NCBI GenBank assembly: GCA_009699025.1
Contig: WLOZ01000161.1
Coordinates: 1-5,465, forward strand
From: Actinomycetota bacterium
Lineage (GTDB): Bacteria > Actinomycetota > Actinomycetes > S36-B12 > CAIYMF01
Length of the DNA stretch: 5,465 nucleotides
Direction: 5' to 3'
Shown one piece after another: positions 1 through 5,465 of this stretch. Each line of letters begins with the position of its first letter. Positions within the stretch are counted from its first letter, which is position 1. A program made the translations under genes and the position numbers. A model generated the notes under the pieces. That model searched no databases. It saw only the letters and a program-made list of their open reading frames with translations, and was not told where the DNA came from.

Positions 1-1142
<1,142 letters not shown>

Positions 1143-1151
1143 GCTGGCGCT

Positions 1152-1970
1152 GTGGCTGACGCACCCATCGGACTGTTCGACTCGGGCCTCGGCGGACTCA
1201 CTGTCGCTCGCGCCGTGCTCGACCAGCTCCCGCACGAGCCGGTCATCTACGTCGGAGACACCGCGCGCGCTCCCTACGGCCCCCGACCGCTCGCCGAGGT
1301 GCGCTCATTCGCGCTCGAGATCCTCGACCAGTTGGTCGACCAGGGTGTGAAGCTGCTGGTCATCGCCTGCAACTCGGCATCGGCCGCGGTGCTGCGCGAC
1401 GCCCGCGAGCGCTACGACGTGCCCGTGGTCGAGGTCATCGCTCCGGCGGTGCGCCGGGCCGTCAACGTCACTCGTAACGGCCGTGTGGGTGTGATCGGAA
1501 CCGAGGCCACCATCACCTCGCAGGCCTACGACGACGCCTTCGCGGCAGCGCCCCACCTCACCCTCGTGTCACAGGCGTGCCCGCGCTTCGTGGAGTTCGT
1601 CGAGTCGGGGGTCACTACCGGGCCCGAACTGCTGCGCGTGGCCGAGCAGTACCTAGCGCCGTTGCGCGACTCCGAGGTCGACACGCTGGTGCTGGGTTGC
1701 ACCCACTACCCGCTTCTCACCGGTGCCATCCAGTACGTGGTGGGCGATGGAGTCACCCTCGTGTCAAGCGCCGAGGAAACGGCTAAGGACGTCTACCGCA
1801 CACTCGTGGCCCACGACCTGCTGCGCAATCCCGCGCTGCCCCAGGCCCACCACACCTTCCTGGCCACTGGAGACCCCGAGCCCTTCGCCGACCTCGGCCG
1901 GCGCATCCTCGGCCCCGATCTCGTGCTGCGTCCGCACGCCTTCGGAACGGCAACGGTGGCCGGCAACTGA
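1152..1970 (+). CDS. murI: Glutamate racemase MurI
   Basis: A 272-residue cofactor-independent racemase that interconverts L- and D-glutamate in the cytoplasm, supplying D-Glu for the peptidoglycan stem peptide added by MurD. The N-terminal signature [13 protein letters not shown] holds the conserved D10-S11. The two catalytic cysteines are C73 in ACNSASA and C183 in LGCTHYPLL, with H185 next to the second. The substrate-contact segment [11 protein letters not shown] is at 33-43. All active-site residues I can place are present, and the length is normal for the family. The start is GTG at 1152, 9 nt after the cysM stop. No convincing Shine-Dalgarno lies at the right distance, so reinitiation after cysM is likely. 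The TGA at 1968-1970 shares its last base with the ATG of the next gene. In mycobacteria a rhomboid-protease gene lies between cysM and murI; here there is no room for one. Confidence 0.97.
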   Translation: MADAPIGLFDSGLGGLTVARAVLDQLPHEPVIYVGDTARAPYGPRPLAEVRSFALEILDQLVDQGVKLLVIACNSASAAVLRDARERYDVPVVEVIAPAVRRAVNVTRNGRVGVIGTEATITSQAYDDAFAAAPHLTLVSQACPRFVEFVESGVTTGPELLRVAEQYLAPLRDSEVDTLVLGCTHYPLLTGAIQYVVGDGVTLVSSAEETAKDVYRTLVAHDLLRNPALPQAHHTFLATGDPEPFADLGRRILGPDLVLRPHAFGTATVAGN

Positions 1971-2728
1971 TGCGGCTCACGGTCATCGGCTGCTCGGGCT
2001 CGTTCGCGGGGCCCGACTCACCGGCGTCGTGCTACCTGCTCGAGCACGATGGCCACCGCATCGTGCTCGATCTGGGTAACGGCGCGCTCGGGCCGCTCGC
2101 GGCACACGCCGACCTCGCCTCCATTGACGCGGTGCTGCTCTCGCACCTGCATCTCGACCACATCGCCGACGTGGGCGGCTACTACGTCGCGCGCAAGTAC
2201 GGGCCGACCGGTCCGCAACCCCCGCTTCCGCTAGTGGGGCCGCGCGGCGTCGCCGCGCGCGTGGTGTCGATGTACGGCGACACCACGCCTGAGGCGATGG
2301 CGTCGGTGTTCGACATCGACGAGCACCGGCCCGGGCCGCGCCACATCGGGCCGTTCACCATCACGGTCACGAGGGTGCGGCACCCCGTGACCGCCTATGC
2401 CACCCGGGTCGAGGCGGGCGGGCGCACACTCGTCTTCTCGGGAGACACCGGCCCCACCGACACGCTCATCGAGCTGGCACGCGGCGTCGACCTCGCGCTG
2501 TTCGAGGCGTCGTTCCTCGAAGACGAGGTGCGCGATCTCGCCAACGCGGGTGACCTCCACCTCACCGCGACGCAGGCGGCCCAGCATGCAGCGGCGGCGG
2601 GGGTTGAGCGGCTGGTGCTCACCCACCTCGTGAGCTGGAATGACCGAGCTGCGACCGAGGCCGAGGCACGCGCTCACTTCAGCGGCTCGCTTGAGCTGGC
2701 GAGCTCCGGTCTCGTCATCGACGTGTGA
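1970..2728 (+). CDS. MBL-fold metallohydrolase, Rv1339-like; candidate class II cyclic-nucleotide phosphodiesterase
   Basis: A 252-residue cytosolic metallo-beta-lactamase-fold protein. The strand-loop opening [11 protein letters not shown] is typical of the RNase Z/phosphodiesterase branch. Metal ligands are visible in order: HLHLDH (59-64), H138 in RVRHPV, D159 in FSGDTG and H219 in [12 protein letters not shown] (197-204) is a further conserved block near the C-terminus. HLHLDH fits the HxHLDH signature of class II cyclic-nucleotide phosphodiesterases. Its position between murI and rph is that of M. tuberculosis Rv1339, reported to hydrolyse cAMP. I therefore infer cAMP or related cyclic-nucleotide hydrolysis; substrate specificity cannot be read from sequence. 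RNase Z is the main alternative, as both have similar metal sites, but the operon position favours the Rv1339 family. The ATG overlaps the murI stop by 1 nt (TGATG), so translation is probably coupled. The 3' end is followed by a 25-nt gap. Confidence 0.85.
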   Translation: MRLTVIGCSGSFAGPDSPASCYLLEHDGHRIVLDLGNGALGPLAAHADLASIDAVLLSHLHLDHIADVGGYYVARKYGPTGPQPPLPLVGPRGVAARVVSMYGDTTPEAMASVFDIDEHRPGPRHIGPFTITVTRVRHPVTAYATRVEAGGRTLVFSGDTGPTDTLIELARGVDLALFEASFLEDEVRDLANAGDLHLTATQAAQHAAAAGVERLVLTHLVSWNDRAATEAEARAHFSGSLELASSGLVIDV

Positions 2729-2740
2729 GACCCCGCCGGT

Positions 2741-2749
2741 AAGGTCAGG
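2741..2749 (+). promoter_or_regulatory. Shine-Dalgarno-like stretch before rph
   Basis: AAGGTCAGG contains AAGG ending 9 nt before ATG 2754 and AGG ending 4 nt before it. It lies in the only intergenic gap longer than 11 nt within the coding array (2729-2753). It supports ATG 2754 over the in-frame ATG at 2640 and suggests that rph translation is initiated independently rather than by coupling. Confidence 0.5.
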
Positions 2750-2753
2750 TTTC

Positions 2754-3496
<743 letters not shown>

Positions 3497-3500
<4 letters not shown>

Positions 3501-4138
3501 CCCCCTCGGGCTCGCCGGTGCGCGTGGTGCTTGCCACACGCAACGCGCACAAGGTCGCCGAACTCGGCCGCATGCTCGCCGACTCCGGCCTGCCGGTTGA
3601 ACTCGTCCCGCTGCCCCACGACGCGCCCGACGTGGCCGAGACCGAGACCACCTTCGCGGGCAATGCGCTACTCAAGGCGCGTGCCCTCAGCGCCCACACC
3701 GGGCTGCCTGCCATCGCCGACGACAGCGGGCTGTGCGTCGATGCCCTCAACTCGATGCCGGGCGTGCTGTCGGCACGCTGGGCAGGCCGGCACGGCGACG
3801 ACCAGGCCAACCTCGAGCTCCTGCTCGGGCAACTAGCCGACGTCGCCGACTCGAGGCGCGGAGCCCGTTTCGTGTGCGCGGTGGCGCTCGTGGTGCCCGG
3901 CGGCCCGCACGACACGCCGCTCGAGCGCGTGGTCGAGGGCGAGGTCGAGGGTCACCTCACTCGGCAGCCGCGGGGCACGAACGGCTTCGGCTACGACCCG
4001 ATCTTCGTGCCCGACGGTCATGCGCGCACCACCGCCGAGATGAGTGCTGACGAAAAGGATGCGCTCAGCCACCGCGGTCATGCACTGCGGGCGCTGCTGC
4101 CGGTGCTGCGCGAGGCGCTAGGTCGGCCCGAGGGCTGA
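3497..4138 (+). CDS. rdgB: dITP/XTP pyrophosphatase RdgB (HAM1 family)
   Basis: A 213-residue cytosolic nucleoside-triphosphate pyrophosphatase that removes dITP, ITP and XTP arising from purine deamination, so that they are not built into DNA or RNA. The nucleotide-binding start is [13 protein letters not shown] (11-23; the TxNxxK pattern). Next come the acidic E50 with [11 protein letters not shown], the ADDSGL block (74-79) with D76 as the expected general base, [11 protein letters not shown] (160-170), and SHRG (191-194), which completes the base pocket. The length is typical. The start is GTG at 3497, overlapping the rph TGA by 4 nt. No Shine-Dalgarno is evident, so translation probably depends on ribosomes finishing rph. 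The rph-rdgB pair is a common actinobacterial and wider bacterial arrangement. The stop TGA at 4136-4138 overlaps the first possible start of the transporter gene by 1 nt. Confidence 0.96.
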
Positions 4139-5373
4139 TGTCAGGGGGCGGGCGGGTGTCGAGGCGGCCCGCGTGGCTCAGCCGCAACCTGCTGCTGCTC
4201 ACCCTGGTGTCGCTCACCCAAGACGCCGCCAGCGAGTTAATGTACCCGCTGCTGCCGCTGTTGATCACCGGCGTGCTCGCGGCACCTCCCGTAGTGCTCG
4301 GCGTGGTCGAGGGCTGCGCCGAGGCAGCGGCCGGAATCTCGAAGTACGTGGCGGGGCGCTGGTCTGACACAGCAGGCCGCAAGCCGTTCGTCACGGCCGG
4401 CTACGGGCTGGCGGCGGTGGGCAAGATCGTGGTGGCCGCTGCCATCGGCTGGCCCATGGTGCTGATCGGGCGCGTGGTCGACCGCCTCGGCAAGGGTGTG
4501 CGCTCGGCGCCGCGCGATGCGCTCATCGCCGACTCGGTGCCCCCGGAGGCTTATGGGCGGGCCTTCGGCTTTCATCGCATGGGCGACACCCTAGGCGCCG
4601 TGATCGGACCGCTACTCGCGCTGCTCGCGCTCTCCCTGCTTAACAACGACGTGCGGGCGGCGCTGTGGTGGGCGATAGTTCCGGCGATTGCGTCGATGCT
4701 GCTCACGCTGATGATCGTCGAGCCGCGGCGCAGCAGGCCCGGACCTGACCCCCAGGCCGAGGCAGCGACCTCCGACCCCAAAATCGCCACGGTTGAGTTC
4801 GGCCCGGCGCGAACCCCTCTGCCCCGGCCCTTCTGGCGCGTGGCAATCGTGCTGGTGGCCATCGCGGTGGTGAACTTCCCCGACGTGCTGCTGCTGCTGC
4901 GGGTGAGCGACCTCGGCTTCAGCACCACGCAGGTGGTGCTCGCCTATGTGCTGTTCAACCTCGTGTACACGCTTGCGTCGTATCCCGCGGGTGCGCTGTC
5001 TGATCGAATCCCGCGGGCCGCGGTGTACGGCATCGGGCTGCTTGCGTTCGCCGTGGGCTACCTCGGGCTCGGGCTGGTGGGTGGCGGGCCATGGGTGTTC
5101 GTGCTGATCGGGGTGTACGGGCTGTTTCCTGCGCTCACCGACGGAGTCGGGAAGGCGTGGATCTCCGGCCTCGTGCCCAGCGAGCTGCGGGGGCGCGCCC
5201 AAGGGGTGTTCCAGGCGCTCGGCAACGGAGCGGTGTTCGTCGCCGGGCTCTGGGCTGGACTGCTGTGGACGGTCGGCCCGGGCGGGGGCGTCATTCCACT
5301 GCTGGTGTCGGGTTCGCTGGCTGCCGTGGCAGGGGTGTTCCTGCTTGTGCGGCAGCGCTCTCTACACTCGTGA
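4138..5373 (+). CDS. MFS transporter of unknown substrate
   Basis: A 411-residue membrane protein of the major facilitator superfamily, with long hydrophobic stretches consistent with about 12 transmembrane helices. The loop 2-3 signature GRWSDTAGRKPF (73-84) is motif A, and a weaker counterpart, AGALSDRIPR (284-293), follows in the second half. The block GRVVDRLGKGVRSAPRD (111-127), then GRAFGFHRMGDTLGAVIGP (140-158), resembles a widespread group of MFS proteins usually annotated without a substrate. A charged cytoplasmic linker at about 195-231 separates the halves. Drug or metabolite efflux is possible but unproven. ATG 4138 overlaps the rdgB stop; GTG 4156 is an equally credible start because AGGGGG lies 7 nt before it, which would give 405 residues. 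Codon 34 (4237-4239) is TTA, the only in-frame TTA in the window. The gene ends 5 nt before a tRNA. Confidence 0.9.
   Translation: MSGGGRVSRRPAWLSRNLLLLTLVSLTQDAASELMYPLLPLLITGVLAAPPVVLGVVEGCAEAAAGISKYVAGRWSDTAGRKPFVTAGYGLAAVGKIVVAAAIGWPMVLIGRVVDRLGKGVRSAPRDALIADSVPPEAYGRAFGFHRMGDTLGAVIGPLLALLALSLLNNDVRAALWWAIVPAIASMLLTLMIVEPRRSRPGPDPQAEAATSDPKIATVEFGPARTPLPRPFWRVAIVLVAIAVVNFPDVLLLLRVSDLGFSTTQVVLAYVLFNLVYTLASYPAGALSDRIPRAAVYGIGLLAFAVGYLGLGLVGGGPWVFVLIGVYGLFPALTDGVGKAWISGLVPSELRGRAQGVFQALGNGAVFVAGLWAGLLWTVGPGGGVIPLLVSGSLAAVAGVFLLVRQRSLHS
4143..4148 (+). promoter_or_regulatory. Possible ribosome-binding site favouring GTG 4156 as transporter start
   Basis: AGGGGG here is 7 nt upstream of an in-frame GTG at 4156. 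The upstream ATG at 4138 has only GAGGG (4130-4134), 3 nt away, which is too close for a normal Shine-Dalgarno and would rely on coupling to rdgB termination. The residues between the two starts (Ser, Gly, Gly, Gly, Arg) are low in information. G-rich sequence is common in this genome, so the match may be chance. Confidence 0.4.
5363..5368 (+). promoter_or_regulatory. Possible -10 element for the tRNA-Leu gene
   Basis: TACACT fits the TANNNT pattern of actinobacterial housekeeping -10 boxes and lies 10 nt before the mature tRNA 5' end at 5379, allowing a leader of about 4 nt. It is inside the last codons of the transporter gene. I see no good -35 hexamer at 16-19 nt upstream, so the call is weak; the tRNA might instead be processed from the upstream transcript. 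Confidence 0.3.
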
Positions 5374-5378
5374 CCACA

Positions 5379-5460
5379 GCGGGAGTGGTGGAATTGGCAG
5401 ACACGCAGGATTTAGGTTCCTGTGCCTTCGGGCGTGCGGGTTCAAGTCCCGCCTTCCGCA
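5379..5460 (+). tRNA. tRNA-Leu, anticodon UAG (reads CUA and other CUN codons)
   Basis: An 82-nt class II tRNA. The 7-bp acceptor stem pairs GCGGGAG (5379-5385) with CTTCCGC (5453-5459), including one G-U pair, and the discriminator base is A5460, as expected for leucine. The anticodon stem CAGGA/TCCTG (5406-5410/5418-5422) encloses the loop TTTAGGT with anticodon TAG at 5413-5415. The long variable arm has a GCC/GGC stem capped by TTCG (5424-5433), and the T arm is GCGGG-TTCAAGT-CCCGC (5436-5452). The 3' CCA is not encoded; CACAG follows, so CCA must be added by nucleotidyltransferase. The gene starts 5 nt after the transporter stop, and no terminator is visible before the window ends. Confidence 0.97.
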
Positions 5461-5465
5461 CACAG

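Noticed and set aside
2640..2753. Upstream in-frame extension of rph to ATG 2640.
   Set aside because: The 38 extra residues do not resemble RNase PH and overlap the preceding gene; ATG 2754 gives the family N-terminus and has a Shine-Dalgarno-like stretch.
4884..4900. Run of CTG repeats in the transporter gene as a possible slippage or phase-variation tract.
   Set aside because: It is a short in-frame triplet run encoding leucines of a membrane helix; gain or loss would not shift the frame, and such runs are common in GC-rich membrane protein genes.
4612..5202. 196-codon - strand ORF inside the transporter gene.
   Set aside because: His/Gln/Arg-rich composition is what the antisense of hydrophobic Leu/Val/Gly codons produces; no motif supports it.
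5461..5465. CACAG after the tRNA as an encoded CCA tail.
   Set aside because: After discriminator A5460 the bases are CA, not CCA, so the tail is not encoded.

Overview
The window looks like chromosomal core sequence from a high-GC actinobacterium. Codon third positions are strongly G/C-biased, and the gene order cysO-cysM-murI-(Rv1339-like metallohydrolase)-rph-rdgB is the one I know from Mycobacterium tuberculosis (the Rv1335-Rv1341 neighbourhood). The family within Actinobacteria cannot be fixed from this sequence alone; Micrococcales would fit, but that is a guess. All genes lie on the + strand and are packed almost without gaps.

Layout: 1-183 is the 3' end of cysO, a small ubiquitin-like sulfur carrier ending in Gly-Gly. 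195-1142 is cysM, the O-phosphoserine sulfhydrylase that uses it. 1152-1970 is murI, glutamate racemase. 1970-2728 is a metallo-beta-lactamase-fold hydrolase of the Rv1339 type, a candidate class II cyclic-nucleotide phosphodiesterase. 2754-3500 is rph, RNase PH. 3497-4138 is rdgB, the non-canonical purine NTP pyrophosphatase. 4138-5373 is an MFS transporter of unknown substrate. 5379-5460 is a tRNA-Leu with anticodon UAG. No intergenic gap exceeds 25 bases.

The genes are housekeeping functions that probably share one transcript. They cover cysteine synthesis through a protein-bound thiocarboxylate, D-glutamate supply for peptidoglycan, probable cyclic-nucleotide turnover, tRNA 3'-end trimming, nucleotide-pool cleaning, and an appended membrane transporter. 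Junctions are 1-nt or 4-nt stop/start overlaps at murI/MBL, rph/rdgB and rdgB/MFS, which suggests translational coupling. The only real spacer inside the coding array (25 nt) precedes rph, which also has a recognisable Shine-Dalgarno-like stretch.

I find no CRISPR array, insertion sequence, phage gene, toxin-antitoxin pair or other defence-type system. I do not see an undescribed system here. The points most worth checking are a single TTA codon early in the transporter gene, the uncertain start and substrate of that transporter, the absence of the rhomboid gene that separates cysM and murI in mycobacteria, and the metallohydrolase's probable cAMP phosphodiesterase role.
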